A DNA stretch of 64,000 nucleotides from Cyanobacteriota bacterium (lineage in GTDB: Bacteria; Cyanobacteriota; Cyanobacteriia; CACIAM-69d), in assembly GCA_022402445.1 (NCBI GenBank), contig JAKRSF010000013.1:301304-365303 (forward strand), read 5' to 3'. Under the pieces are notes generated by a model. It was not told the DNA's origin and searched no databases. It saw only the letters and a program-made list of their open reading frames with translations. Every line of letters starts with the position of its first letter. The stretch's first letter is position 1. Shown one piece after another: positions 35,219 through 44,636 of the stretch. The position numbers and the translations under genes are program-made.

Positions 35219-37105
35219 ATGAAACTGTCTTGGAGAGTGATCTTACTCTGGACGCTACCCGTCGCGATCGTGGGCTTTTTCCTCTGGCAGGGGGCCTTTT
35301 CCGGGGCGTCGGGCGACTTAGGTAGAAATGCTGCTAATACCCGCATGACCTATGGCCGATTCCTGGAATACCTCGATGCGGGCCGGGTGACTTCGGTGGA
35401 CCTCTATGAGGGGGGCCGCACGGCGATCGTCGAGGCGATTGACCCGGATCTCGATGGCCGCATTCAGCGTTTGCGGGTGGATCTGCCCATGGCGGCACCG
35501 GAGTTGGTGTCCCGCCTGCGGGAGAACGGCATTAATTTGGATGCCCACCCCATGCGCAATGATGGGGCGATCTGGGGTCTGCTGGGGAATCTGGTGTTCC
35601 CGATTTTGCTGGTGACGGGGCTGTTTTTCCTGTTCCGGCGATCGGGCAATGTGCCGGGTGGTCCGGGGCAGGCGATGAATTTCGGTAAGTCGAAGGCGCG
35701 CTTCCAGATGGATGCCAAGACGGGCGTTCTGTTCGACGATGTGGCGGGTATTAAGGAGGCGAAGGAAGAGCTTGAGGAGGTGGTGACGTTCCTCAAGAAG
35801 CCGGAGCGCTTTACGGCGGTGGGGGCGCGCATTCCGAAGGGGGTGCTGCTGGTTGGCCCTCCGGGGACCGGTAAGACGTTGCTCGCTAAGGCGATCGCGG
35901 GGGAGGCGGGGGTTCCGTTCTTCAGTATTTCCGGTTCTGAGTTTGTGGAAATGTTTGTGGGGGTGGGTGCGTCTCGGGTGCGCGACCTCTTCAAAAAGGC
36001 GAAGGAAAATGCCCCTTGCATCATCTTCATTGATGAAATTGATGCGGTGGGTCGCCAGCGGGGCGCGGGCATCGGCGGCGGCAACGATGAGCGGGAGCAA
36101 ACGCTGAACCAGTTGCTGACGGAGATGGATGGCTTCGAGGGCAATACGGGCATCATCGTGATTGCGGCGACGAACCGGGCGGATGTGCTGGATTCGGCGC
36201 TGCTGCGGCCGGGTCGGTTTGACCGTCAGGTGATGGTGGATACGCCGGATATTAAGGGCCGCCTGGAGATTCTGGAGGTCCATGCGCGCAATAAGAAGAT
36301 TGCGGATGGAGTTTCCCTGGATACGATCGCGCGGCGGACCCCTGGTTTTTCGGGGGCGGATCTGGCGAATTTGCTGAATGAGGCGGCGATTTTGACGGCG
36401 CGCCGCCGCAAGGAGGCGATCGAAATGTCGGAGATTGATGATGCGGTGGATCGCATTGTCGCTGGCATGGAGGGGACGCCTTTGGTGGACAGCAAGAGCA
36501 AGCGCTTGATTGCCTATCATGAGGTGGGCCACGCGATCGTGGGGACCCTGGTGAAGGATCACGATCCGGTGCAGAAGGTGACGCTGATTCCGCGCGGTCA
36601 GGCCCAGGGTTTGACGTGGTTCACGCCGAATGAGGATCAGATGCTGATCTCGCGCGCCCAGTTGAAGGCTCGGATTACCGGGGCTTTGGGGGGCCGTGCG
36701 GCGGAAGAGGTGATCTTCGGTGATGCGGAGGTGACCACGGGTGCGGGCGGTGACCTGCAACAGGTGACGGGCATGGCGCGCCAGATGGTGACGCGGTTTG
36801 GCATGTCGGATCTGGGGCCGGTGTCCCTGGAGGGCCAGACGACGGAGGTGTTCTTGGGCCGTGATCTGATGTCGCGCTCGGACTACTCTGAGGAGATTGC
36901 GTCGCGGGTGGATGCCCAGGTCCGCGCGATCGTGGATCAGTGCCATCAGGATGCCTGCCGGATCATGCGCGAGAACCGCGACTGCATCGATCGCCTGGTG
37001 GATCTGCTGGTGGAGAAGGAGACGATTGATGGGGATGAGTTCCGTCAGATTGTGGCGGAATATGCTGAGGTTCCTGAGAAGGAGCGGTTTGTGCCCCAGC
37101 TTTAA
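35219..37105 (+). CDS. ftsH: ATP-dependent zinc metalloprotease FtsH (FtsH2-like)
   Basis: Membrane AAA protease. 628 residues: helix 1 ([18 protein letters not shown]), a lumenal domain ([20 protein letters not shown]), helix 2 ([20 protein letters not shown]), then AAA with Walker [14 protein letters not shown], Walker [13 protein letters not shown] and the second region of homology [20 protein letters not shown]. The zinc site is [10 protein letters not shown] (near 435). The sequence is close to Synechocystis FtsH2 (Slr0228), which with FtsH3 degrades damaged D1 in photosystem II repair. Assignment to FtsH2 rests on recall of that sequence. Confidence 0.96.
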   Translation: MKLSWRVILLWTLPVAIVGFFLWQGAFSGASGDLGRNAANTRMTYGRFLEYLDAGRVTSVDLYEGGRTAIVEAIDPDLDGRIQRLRVDLPMAAPELVSRLRENGINLDAHPMRNDGAIWGLLGNLVFPILLVTGLFFLFRRSGNVPGGPGQAMNFGKSKARFQMDAKTGVLFDDVAGIKEAKEELEEVVTFLKKPERFTAVGARIPKGVLLVGPPGTGKTLLAKAIAGEAGVPFFSISGSEFVEMFVGVGASRVRDLFKKAKENAPCIIFIDEIDAVGRQRGAGIGGGNDEREQTLNQLLTEMDGFEGNTGIIVIAATNRADVLDSALLRPGRFDRQVMVDTPDIKGRLEILEVHARNKKIADGVSLDTIARRTPGFSGADLANLLNEAAILTARRRKEAIEMSEIDDAVDRIVAGMEGTPLVDSKSKRLIAYHEVGHAIVGTLVKDHDPVQKVTLIPRGQAQGLTWFTPNEDQMLISRAQLKARITGALGGRAAEEVIFGDAEVTTGAGGDLQQVTGMARQMVTRFGMSDLGPVSLEGQTTEVFLGRDLMSRSDYSEEIASRVDAQVRAIVDQCHQDACRIMRENRDCIDRLVDLLVEKETIDGDEFRQIVAEYAEVPEKERFVPQL

Positions 37106-37183
37106 TCCTTAGTTCCTAAAGTTGGTTAGGTGGCGCGGTTGAACCGCGATCGCGCCCCAGCCTAACCTAAACATTGAACCCAG

Positions 37184-37213
37184 AAGAGGTGCTGAAAATG
37201 CGCCTCTTTTTTG
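37184..37213 (+). terminator. Rho-independent terminator after ftsH
   Basis: AAGAGGTGC (37184-37192), loop TGAAAAT, GCGCCTCTT (37200-37208), then a T run. The 9-bp stem has one T-G wobble. It lies 80 bp after the ftsH stop and also marks the edge of the lower-GC cassette that follows. Confidence 0.85.
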
Positions 37214-37267
37214 TTTCTATGAAATTTGTTTTTATGAAAATGAGTTGAAGCGACGTGGGCTGGATGC

Positions 37268-38398
37268 TCAGACTTTGTTCCAATCCCTAGCTCTGACTCT
37301 GCCCGTCTGATAATAGGTTGAGACTAAATCAATGTAGTCTCGAAAATCTTCATTTTCGATCAGAATTCTGTTGATAGATTCCCAATCGACGTCTGGCCGC
37401 GATCGCGCCGGAAGAATCATATCGCTTTCGCTAGGATTTTCAGGCTTCAGCAAAATAATGCCGATTCCGTGGAGGGCAGATAACATTCGCAATTCCTTTT
37501 CTGTTGTGGTGTCACTGATGGAAGTTGCGACCAGATATCCTTCATTCGCCCATGCGGAGTTGCTAACTGCCTGAAAAAAACTTTCCCTGGCATTTGAGGC
37601 GGTTAATTCTTTCTTGACCTCGAATGACCATAGGCGGACACTTTGTCCGGCACCTTGCTTAACACAGCTTCTGATTAATTCATTCCAATCCTTGTCAATG
37701 GGCTGCATGGCTACGATGTCTGGATGTAGCCAATGGTTGCCACCGCTGCCCCTGGAATTTTTGGAGCGCTTCTCGTCGATTCTTTGACAATAAAGTTTGA
37801 GTTCAGATTTGAGATACTCGACTAGAAGTGGGTATAGGTCTTTCTCCGTAAAAGAACTTCTGGTGGCCGGAGCCGTATCAACCTCAGTTTCTGCTTCAGC
37901 GTCATCATGATTGTCTGTCAAACTACTCTCGGACGAAGATTCAAAGCCTGAGTAGCATCGCTCTGGATCATACCAATACAGTCTTGGACGAGGCTTGTCC
38001 TGTAGAAAGATATGGGGGCTGCCCTTGAGTATGTGATCTTTTTGAGATCCAATTTCAGCGATGATCTGAGTGATAAATGCCTTCTCATCGATGAATCGCG
38101 GATTGTTACGCTTTTGCCCATAGTCTTCTGGATACTGTGCCGTGATGGCCTCAGCAATGTCCCGAGCAGTAAACCGCTCTTTGGGATGATCCTGAAGAAA
38201 CTTAACGACTTTTTGGACTTGCGATAACTTTGACAAGGGTTGCTCCTTACCAGATTGATTGCTTGGAGTTAAGCTGATTTCTGTTCCATTGACTGAGGCC
38301 AAATTCCTGGCATTGCCAGCCATCGAGTTTTCTTGGGGCTCCTTCGGGGGTATGTTTGGCGATCGCGTTGCCTCCAAAGCCAGCCCAGGAAAACGCAT
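37268..38398 (-). CDS. HrgA/COG2958-like protein: winged helix plus putative PD-(D/E)xK nuclease
   Basis: 376 residues. Residues 57-145 form a winged-helix-like domain (SQVQKVVKFLQDHPKERFTA, RDIAEAITAQYP, then HIFLQDKPRPRLYWYD). After an acidic linker (155-180) the C-terminal domain has HPDIVAMQPID (Asp227) and WSFEVKKEL (Glu260, Lys262), spaced like a PD-(D/E)xK nuclease core, then FFQAVSNSAWANEGYLVA. This matches HrgA/COG2958 proteins, known near restriction genes. The start at 38398 overlaps the hepT stop (TAATG); Met26 (38323) is an alternative. Nuclease activity is inferred. Confidence 0.72.
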   Translation of the reverse strand: MRFPGLALEATRSPNIPPKEPQENSMAGNARNLASVNGTEISLTPSNQSGKEQPLSKLSQVQKVVKFLQDHPKERFTARDIAEAITAQYPEDYGQKRNNPRFIDEKAFITQIIAEIGSQKDHILKGSPHIFLQDKPRPRLYWYDPERCYSGFESSSESSLTDNHDDAEAETEVDTAPATRSSFTEKDLYPLLVEYLKSELKLYCQRIDEKRSKNSRGSGGNHWLHPDIVAMQPIDKDWNELIRSCVKQGAGQSVRLWSFEVKKELTASNARESFFQAVSNSAWANEGYLVATSISDTTTEKELRMLSALHGIGIILLKPENPSESDMILPARSRPDVDWESINRILIENEDFRDYIDLVSTYYQTGRVRARDWNKV

Positions 38399-38760
38399 TA
38401 TGGGTCAATGAATGACTCAGGTATTGCTTGAGATGGAGACAAGTTCATTAATGTAGCCAGCAATTTAGGAATGTTTTGTTGAATCACTTGCCAGACGATA
38501 TCCAAATCAATTTGATCGTATTGGTGAGCAATAATGTCTCGCATCCCAGCCATATCACCCCAAGGAACTTCCGGATGCTGGTCACGGAATTCCTTTGACA
38601 GTCGTTTGGTCGCTTCTCCCATCACTGCAATTTGATAAAGAATTGCCGATTGGGTTCGCAAATCTGCCCGCAGTTGAGCGCGATCAAGCCCTTGGGCAAA
38701 CTGTAAAATTAGCTGGCCCGCCTGAATAATATCCAGCAATGACGCCTCATCCCGCGACAT
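38398..38760 (-). CDS. hepT: HepT-family RNase toxin
   Basis: 120-residue HEPN-domain protein. The catalytic RX4HXY motif is intact: Arg74, His79 and Tyr81 in RDIIAHQYDQID. The rest is helical with AILYQIAVMGEATKRLSKEF. HepT toxins form a type VII toxin-antitoxin pair in which MntA adds AMP to the HepT Tyr and silences it. The gene overlaps mntA by 14 bp upstream and touches the HrgA-like gene downstream, so the three should be one operon. Confidence 0.9.
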   Translation of the reverse strand: MSRDEASLLDIIQAGQLILQFAQGLDRAQLRADLRTQSAILYQIAVMGEATKRLSKEFRDQHPEVPWGDMAGMRDIIAHQYDQIDLDIVWQVIQQNIPKLLATLMNLSPSQAIPESFIDP

Positions 38761-39073
38761 AGATAACCTGGGCGGTTCCTAAAATCTCTTGGCGGCGGAT
38801 CCAATTATGGCTTTGCTCAATGGATTTTTTGGTCAGCAAATCAATCTCGCGGCCCAGCAATTCCTTCAGTTGCCGCCTCATGCGAACCAGCTCTAAAAGT
38901 CCCCAAGCGGAATCCTCTTCAAAACTGACGAGGATATCAATATCGCTATCGGGCCGAAAGTCCTCTCGCAAAACGGATCCGAAAAACGATAGCTCTTGAA
39001 TCTTCCACGTTTGGCAGAATTCGGTCAGTTCCTGCTGAGGAATTTGGATCTTTAATGGCTGGGTCAGGATCAT
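38747..39073 (-). CDS. mntA: MntA-family nucleotidyltransferase antitoxin
   Basis: 108 residues with the minimal nucleotidyltransferase signature GSX10DXD: Gly32-Ser33 and Asp44-x-Asp46 in FFGSVLREDFRPDSDIDILV. The third acidic residue is likely in REIDLLTKKSI. MntA proteins AMPylate the partner HepT. The gene starts the cassette; stop overlaps the hepT start by 14 bp. Codon use and low HIP1 density differ from flanking genes. Confidence 0.9.
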   Translation of the reverse strand: MILTQPLKIQIPQQELTEFCQTWKIQELSFFGSVLREDFRPDSDIDILVSFEEDSAWGLLELVRMRRQLKELLGREIDLLTKKSIEQSHNWIRRQEILGTAQVIYVAG

Positions 39074-39198
39074 GGTGCTGGCCGTGCTTGAGCCCCATCA
39101 TCCGTTATAGATCCTTATGGTCCAACCGTCACGGCCACCGATCGCGCGATCGCGCCCCCGCAGATCAGCCCATTGCCCACCATTGAGGGATGATCCAC

Positions 39199-40731
39199 CT
39201 AGGCAAATTCCGCCTCGATTTGGCGCACCGCCGTGAGGGCGCTGTAGCTGGTGCCAGCGGTGCCCTCGCCGGGATGGGTGGAATCGCCCACCAGCCAAAG
39301 GTGAGGAATGGCGGTGCGGTTGGCGAACCCGAAGGGGCCGAAGGTGCTCGGACGCATCCCCACGCCGCCGACGATGCCGCGCGATCGCCCGGTGAAGGTC
39401 TCGAAGGTTTTGGGGGTGGCCGCTTCGACGTGGATCAGATGCTCGGGCCGCAGGTCAAAATATTGACCGAGTTTGGCGATCGCCTCCTCCGTATATTGCC
39501 GTTTGAGGGCCTGGTAGCGATCGCCCGTCGCCTGCTGCCAAATCTGCGGATCCGTGAAGGAGGAGGCCGTAATCGTCGCGCGACCATCCGGGGCGCGGCC
39601 ATCGCGATCGCGGCTGACGGACACAAATAGGGAATTATTTTCGCCGATGGGGCCGTCGTAGTCGTAAAGGAATTGCAGGTGGGGCGGGCAGTTCTCCGGC
39701 AGGGCCGCGCGATCGACCCCCAGATAAATCACAAAGGCACCGGACGGCGAAGTCAACTTTTCCACACGTCGCCGGAAGCCCTGCCACAGCCCCTGGCCGA
39801 CGGCCCCGAGACTGTCCGCCCCCTGGACCAGGGTCGCCAAATTCTCCACGGTCACATTCGCCACGATCGCATCCGCCGCCTCGAACCAAGTGCGGCCCGT
39901 TTTGGTATCGCTGATCGTCACCCCCGTGGCGCGGCCCCCCTCGACGCGGATTTCTGTGACCCGATGGCCCATGTGCAATGTGCCGCCGTCGCGCTTGAAG
40001 GCATCCCCGAGGCGATCGCTCAGCACCTGCATACTCCCTTCCAGGTGGTAGAGCCCAAAGGGGGTTTGGGAGAGGCCCAGGGCGGTGGCCGCGTAGAGCA
40101 GGGCCGTTTCGTCGGCGGTGGCCTGGGAATAGAGCTTGAGTTGCAGATCTAAAAAGGTGGTCAGGCGGCGATCGCCATCGAGCCCATAGGCCCGCAGCAG
40201 ATCCCCCACGGTCGAGAAGGTGTAGGGGGCCGTCAGGAGGGTACTGGGGCGCACGGCCTTGAGCAGTTGGGCCACATCCCAGAGGTTGCGCGGCGGCAGA
40301 ACCGGATCGCCCCCCTGGAATTCCCAGCTCCAGCGGAAGAGGTTGGCCAGCAATTGCCAAAAGCGATCGCTCCCCGGAAACTGCCGCGATCGCTCCTGGT
40401 GCCAACGATCGCGATCGCGCCACACGGAAATGGGCTCCGTTTCATCGGGCAAAAAGACCGCACAGGCCGGATCACAGGGGGTCGCCGCTGGCAGGGGTAC
40501 GGCCAATTCCTCAAAAATGCGGTGGTGAACCCCCCCCGGCTCCAGGCCCGCCACCTGGGTTGCGCCCACCTCGAAGGTGAACCCCCGCCGCCGAAACGTG
40601 GACGCGCAGCCACCGGGCACGATCGCCAGGTCAAAACACCGCACCCCATAGCCCCGCCGCGCCAGCAGCGCCGCCGCCGTCAGGCCGCCAATCCCCGCCC
40701 CAATGACAATAATTCGCTTGCCCCGTGCCAT
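39199..40731 (-). CDS. crtD: C-3',4' desaturase CrtD-like carotenoid oxidoreductase
   Basis: 510 residues of the phytoene-desaturase/carotene isomerase superfamily. N-terminal FAD site IIVIGAGIGGLTAAALLARR, then RGFTFEVGATQVAGLEPGG; C-terminal flavin site LWLVGDSTHPGEGTAGTSYS. Middle features such as LDLQLKLYSQATADETALL and YHLEGSMQVLSDRLGDAF, in part, fit the cyanobacterial CrtD group, which makes the psi end of myxoxanthophyll. CrtH carotene isomerase and other superfamily members are alternatives. Transcribed from 40731 after a dispersed repeat region. Confidence 0.7.
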   Translation of the reverse strand: MARGKRIIVIGAGIGGLTAAALLARRGYGVRCFDLAIVPGGCASTFRRRGFTFEVGATQVAGLEPGGVHHRIFEELAVPLPAATPCDPACAVFLPDETEPISVWRDRDRWHQERSRQFPGSDRFWQLLANLFRWSWEFQGGDPVLPPRNLWDVAQLLKAVRPSTLLTAPYTFSTVGDLLRAYGLDGDRRLTTFLDLQLKLYSQATADETALLYAATALGLSQTPFGLYHLEGSMQVLSDRLGDAFKRDGGTLHMGHRVTEIRVEGGRATGVTISDTKTGRTWFEAADAIVANVTVENLATLVQGADSLGAVGQGLWQGFRRRVEKLTSPSGAFVIYLGVDRAALPENCPPHLQFLYDYDGPIGENNSLFVSVSRDRDGRAPDGRATITASSFTDPQIWQQATGDRYQALKRQYTEEAIAKLGQYFDLRPEHLIHVEAATPKTFETFTGRSRGIVGGVGMRPSTFGPFGFANRTAIPHLWLVGDSTHPGEGTAGTSYSALTAVRQIEAEFA

Positions 40732-40837
40732 AGCTGCCCTGCCTAAACCGCGATCGCTGGACTCTCATCTTCCTTAACAATTATTACGAAAAATGAAGCG
40801 CGACCCCAGGTTTTCTCCCTGCTTTGGCCCACCGGCC

Positions 40838-40957
40838 CCCCGCGATCGCCCCAAACCCGTTCAACCCTGGGACAGGAATCGCAGGGATGAAGCGGGGCTG
40901 GGCGGGGTTGGGTCTGTCGGTGGGGCTGGGCAGGGGGACCCTGCCCCTACAGGAGGA
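40838..40957 (+). repeat. ~130-bp dispersed intergenic element, copy B
   Basis: Contains CGCGATCGCCCCAAACCCG, TTCAACCCTGGGACAGGAAT, GGGGCTGGGCGGG and ends CCCTGCCCCTACAGG. Its order matches copy C (63823-63985) and the minus reading of copy A (18773-18907). The CCGTAGGGG end seen in copies A and C is missing, so it is truncated or diverged there. It lies between proB and crtD; its last bases run into the end of proB. Confidence 0.7.
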
Positions 40958-42053
40958 CGAGGTTATCGCGGTGGATGACGGTTTCGGGGGCCTCGCGCCC
41001 TAGGATTTGGGCCACCTCTGCCGATTGGCGACCGCAGATCTGCCGCAGTTCGTCCCCATCAAAATTGACTAAACCGCGCCCCAGGATGCGCCCCTCGCGA
41101 TCGCACAGTTGCACCGCATCGCGCGCCTCAAACTCCCCCTCCACCTCCTGAATGCCCGCCGCCAGCAGGGATTTACCGCCCTCGCACACGGCCCGCACCG
41201 CCCCCGCATCCAGATACAGTTTCCCAGCGGGCACCAGCCCATGGGCAATCCAGCGTTTGCGCGCATTAGTCGGTTCCGGGTGGGGGGCAAACTGGGTGCC
41301 GATGTCCGCCCCGTCTAGGATTTTGACGATATTGGTCGGATCATTCCCCTGGGCGATCGCCATGCGCACCCCCGCAGCGGTGGCAATGCGCGCCGCCTCG
41401 ATCTTCGTCACCATGCCCCCCGTGCCCCAGGCGGAGCCGCGATCGCCCGTCTCCACATTCAACGCCTCCAACGCCGCCAAACTTTCCACCAGGGCAATGG
41501 GGCGCGCCTCGGGATTCTGGCGCGGATCGGCGGAATAGAGCCGGTCCACATCCGTCAGCAAAAAGAGCCACTGGGCCTCCACCAAACTCGCCACCAGGGC
41601 CGAGAGGGTGTCATTGTCGCCGAACTTGAGTTCCTCGGTGGCCACCGTGTCGTTCTCATTGACGATGGGGATCACGCCCAATTTCAGCAATTCCTGGAAC
41701 GTGCCGTAGGCATTGACATAGCGGCTGCGCTGGGCCAAATCGCCCCGCGTGAGCAAAATCTGGGCGATCGGCTGGTCAAAGCTGGTGAACAGGTCGTCAT
41801 AAATACGCATCAGCCGCCCCTGGCCCACCGCTGCGATCGCCTGTTTTTGGGCCATATCCTTCGGGCGTTCCGTCAACCCCAGCCGCCCGCAGCCCACCCC
41901 CACGGCCCCGGACGACACCAGCACCACCGGCCACCCGCGATCGCGCAGGCCGCACAACGTTTCCACCAACGTCGCGATCGTCCCCAGGGCCATGCGCCCG
42001 GACCCAGGCCGCGTCAGGCTCGACGTGCCAATCTTCACCACAATCGGTCGCAT
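40947..42053 (-). CDS. proB: Glutamate 5-kinase
   Basis: First step of proline synthesis, making gamma-glutamyl phosphate. 368 residues: [56 protein letters not shown] in pieces, [18 protein letters not shown] and [16 protein letters not shown] form the amino-acid kinase domain. A C-terminal PUA domain begins around 280 ([33 protein letters not shown]). Length and domains are complete. The stop falls at the edge of a dispersed repeat. Confidence 0.95.
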   Translation of the reverse strand: MRPIVVKIGTSSLTRPGSGRMALGTIATLVETLCGLRDRGWPVVLVSSGAVGVGCGRLGLTERPKDMAQKQAIAAVGQGRLMRIYDDLFTSFDQPIAQILLTRGDLAQRSRYVNAYGTFQELLKLGVIPIVNENDTVATEELKFGDNDTLSALVASLVEAQWLFLLTDVDRLYSADPRQNPEARPIALVESLAALEALNVETGDRGSAWGTGGMVTKIEAARIATAAGVRMAIAQGNDPTNIVKILDGADIGTQFAPHPEPTNARKRWIAHGLVPAGKLYLDAGAVRAVCEGGKSLLAAGIQEVEGEFEARDAVQLCDREGRILGRGLVNFDGDELRQICGRQSAEVAQILGREAPETVIHRDNLVLL

Positions 42054-42656
42054 CCTTCACCCTCCTCAGCCACGGTGTCCCAATATCCTGTCGGCCCCGC
42101 CCCCCGGACAAGCCCCGCCCCGCCCTTCACCCAACGGCGGCCCAATCCCATCAACGGGGATTTTTCACATACCATGGCCACCCTAAATTAACAACCCCCC
42201 AGGGAGGATACGGAGGGATCATGGGGCCAGAATCTGAAATTTTCCTAAACGAGCCACGACGGGCGATCGCCACGGGGATCAGGGGCAACTTCGCCATTTT
42301 TCCATAAACAAAGCGCCGAAGTCCTTACGGTTTCGGCGCTTTTGGCTTTATATATGGGCTTTTATGACTAGGGCCTTTATCGGTCGCGGCCCTATTTCAA
42401 CTGTATCTATGATGACTGATTTTCCAAAATTGAACAGGCTTCGTAATCTTTTCTTTATTTTTATTGATATCCGAAAATTCGAGAAACTCATAGCTACTTC
42501 ATAAAGGGCCTTGGGTTTTGTGGTTTTCGATACTTTTTGTCCCTAAAAAGTTTAATTTTTGTAAACTTTGTCCCCCATGGGATCACAGGGATCGGCGGGA
42601 GGAAGGGGCCGCGCGATCGCCGGGGATCAGCACGGCAAGGGAGGGGAGATGAACGC
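42054..42656. other. AT-rich intergenic region between yqeG and proB
   Basis: About 600 bp on the proB promoter side. From 42340 to 42580 the base composition is much AT-richer than elsewhere, with no HIP1 site, and holds TTTCTTTATTTTTATTGATA and similar runs. It contains the strong hairpin at 42310-42342. No protein frame is convincing. An unannotated small RNA is possible but not shown. Confidence 0.5.
42310..42342. terminator. Strong bidirectional hairpin (11-bp stem)
   Basis: AAAGCGCCGAA (42310-42320) pairs perfectly with TTCGGCGCTTT (42332-42342) around GTCCTTACGGT. T-rich sequence follows on both strands (TTTTGGC on plus, TTTGTTTATGG on minus). On minus it would end the DUF3727-mltG-yqeG transcript before proB; on plus no upstream gene is known. 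Confidence 0.8.
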
Positions 42657-43181
42657 CTAGGGCGTTTTGGGGCGATCGCGGTGGGGCCGCACCGTTGCGC
42701 CGAAGAGTTCCGAGATCCAGACCTCCAGAGCATGAATGGGGTAGCGGCGGATCGACTCGCTCGGATCCACCATCGGCTGCACCAGCACCGTGAACAGCCC
42801 CAGCCGGTTACCCGCCAGCACATCCGTAAAGAGGCGATCGCCCACCATCGCCACGGCCTCCGGCGGCAGGGCCATGCCATCGAGGGCGCGGCGGAGCTTG
42901 CGGCGCGATGGCTTAGCGGCGCTGGTGAGGTAGGGCAAATCCAGGGCCTGGGCAATGCCCCCAATGCGGCTATCGCTCAGGTTATTGCTCACGAGCCAGA
43001 TATTCACCGTCTGGCGCATGGTGTCCACCCAGCCCTTGAGTTCCGGGCTGACGGCGGCGGTGGTGGTGGGCACGAGGGTATCGTCCACATCCAGGATCAG
43101 GCCCTTGAGCCCCTGACGGGCGATCGCCTCGGGCGACAGTTCCAGAATGCAGCCCCCCAGGATTAAGTCCGGCTGTAGCAT
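42657..43181 (-). CDS. YqeG-family HAD phosphatase
   Basis: 174 residues from ATG 43181 (MLQPDLILGGCILELSPEAI). HAD motif I is GLILDVDDTLVP (DxDxT), motif II is in IWLVSNNLSD, and motif III/IV in VAMVGDRLFTDVLAGNRLG. This is the YqeG/IIIA-type subfamily, with PgpP-like phosphatidylglycerophosphatase activity in some organisms; the substrate here is not known. It lies 165 bp after mltG on the same strand, a neighbourhood I recall from other cyanobacteria. The frame is open upstream to 43274 without conserved sequence. Confidence 0.88.
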   Translation of the reverse strand: MLQPDLILGGCILELSPEAIARQGLKGLILDVDDTLVPTTTAAVSPELKGWVDTMRQTVNIWLVSNNLSDSRIGGIAQALDLPYLTSAAKPSRRKLRRALDGMALPPEAVAMVGDRLFTDVLAGNRLGLFTVLVQPMVDPSESIRRYPIHALEVWISELFGATVRPHRDRPKTP

Positions 43182-43345
43182 CGCCCCCCAGGTTTTCACG
43201 CCCCGTTGCCTCCCACTGATAGGTCCATTTCCCTGCGGCGACACCCTGCCCATCGGTTCGGTGCGCCGCAACATCGCAAAATTTGGTCGATCCCTATTAT
43301 TGTCGGTCCCCCGTCCCTTTGGGCGGTGGTTTTTGGGGCTCGGGG

Positions 43346-44482
43346 CTAGGGGCTCGGGCTCGGGGTTGGGCTGGGGCTTGGGGAGGGGGATGGGGGCGGT
43401 GTTTGCTGGGCGGCGCGCCGTTCGGCCCGGATGCGCTGGACTGCGGCCTCGTGTTCCGCCAGGGTTTTGCTGAAGACGTGGGTGCCGTCGTAGCGGGCGA
43501 CGAAGAAGAGGTAGTCCGTGGCGTCGGGTTTGAGGGTGGCCTCTAGGCTGGCTTTGCCCGGTGCGGCGATCGCGGTGGGGGGCAGGCCCGCATTGAGATA
43601 GGTGTTGTAGGGCGAGGGGGTGCGCACCTGGGCGATGCTGAGGGGGCGATCGGGGGTTTGGGTGACCTGGAGGCCATATTCCACCGTCGGGTCCGCCTCT
43701 AGGCGCTGGCCGCGATTGAGCCGATTGGTGAAGACCCCGGCGATGAGGGTGCGCTCCTGGGGAATGACCGATTCCTTCTCAACAATGCTGGCGAGGGTGA
43801 CCCATTCCCGCAGGTTGAGTTTGGTGTTGGCGCGGTTCGCTTCCCAGACCGGCAGGGCCACGTTTTCAAACTGGGTGAGCATGGCGGCGATCGCGCTGTC
43901 CGGCGTCATGGTTTCGGCGGGCAGGCGATAGGTGTCGGGAAACAAAAACCCTTCCAGGTGGGGCAACCCTTCCGGCAGCCAGGGGAAGCGATCGCGGGGA
44001 ATGTTGCGCGTCGCCGCCACGAACGCATCGGCCCGGAAAAAGCCCTGGGCCTCGAAATAGGCCCCCATCTGCTGGATCGTCCAGCCTTCGGGAATCGTAA
44101 AAGTTTGCTGGATCGTGTCGCCGCTCCAGATGCGCTCCGCGATCGCAGGCATCGCCAGCGACGGCGACAGTTCATAGGTACCCGCCTGGAAGCCCCCCGC
44201 CTTGCCCGACAGGGTCAGCCAGCGCACCCACAGATCCCAGGCCGCCGACGAGCGAATCACCCCCAGCGCCTCCAGATCACGGCCAATTTGGCGGGCGGAC
44301 GTCCCCCGCACAATCTGTATCTGTAGGGCATCGCCCCCCTCAGCGGCCGCTTCCCCCTCCGCCGGTACGGGCGATCGCGCCGGAGCCGTCGCCCAACTCC
44401 ACCAGGCCCAGCTTTGCCACGCCGAACCCACCGCCGCCCCCAGCACAATCAGCAGGGCCAGTCCCCGGATGAACTTTTTCAC
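43346..44482 (-). CDS. mltG: Endolytic transglycosylase MltG
   Basis: Cleaves nascent peptidoglycan strands near the membrane and sets glycan length. 378 residues: an N-terminal anchor (GLALLIVLGAAVGSAW), a LysM-like region (IQIVRGTSARQIGRDLEALG, in parts), then the YceG catalytic domain with GFLFPDTYRLP, LASIVEKESVIPQERTLIAG (catalytic Glu), VFTNRLNRGQRLEADPTVEY and SPYNTYLNAGLPPTAIAAPG, each in pieces. A Ser-Pro repeat tail (SPSPSPSPTPSPSP) ends the protein. Sits between DUF3727 and yqeG genes. Confidence 0.93.
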   Translation of the reverse strand: MKKFIRGLALLIVLGAAVGSAWQSWAWWSWATAPARSPVPAEGEAAAEGGDALQIQIVRGTSARQIGRDLEALGVIRSSAAWDLWVRWLTLSGKAGGFQAGTYELSPSLAMPAIAERIWSGDTIQQTFTIPEGWTIQQMGAYFEAQGFFRADAFVAATRNIPRDRFPWLPEGLPHLEGFLFPDTYRLPAETMTPDSAIAAMLTQFENVALPVWEANRANTKLNLREWVTLASIVEKESVIPQERTLIAGVFTNRLNRGQRLEADPTVEYGLQVTQTPDRPLSIAQVRTPSPYNTYLNAGLPPTAIAAPGKASLEATLKPDATDYLFFVARYDGTHVFSKTLAEHEAAVQRIRAERRAAQQTPPPSPSPSPSPTPSPSP

Positions 44483-44636
44483 GATTCCGCGATCCGTTGC
44501 GTTTTCAACTGCTACACGAACTTATCGCCCCCCGACGGCCTTGCCCCCGGCGACCCGATCCCCAGCCTAGCGCGAGGCTCCGGGGACGGGCGGGGGTATA
44601 TCGGTGCTTCGGCGCAATGGCCTCCGAGCCCGAGCC

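Noticed and set aside
35318..36946. Long minus-strand open frame (542 codons) opposite ftsH
   Set aside because: Antisense to a clear FtsH gene; composition is Arg/His/Gln-rich with no domain, as expected of the complement of a GC-rich coding strand.
39758..39766. Single TTTTCCACA inside crtD as a DnaA box
   Set aside because: Isolated, inside a coding sequence and not clustered; expected by chance.
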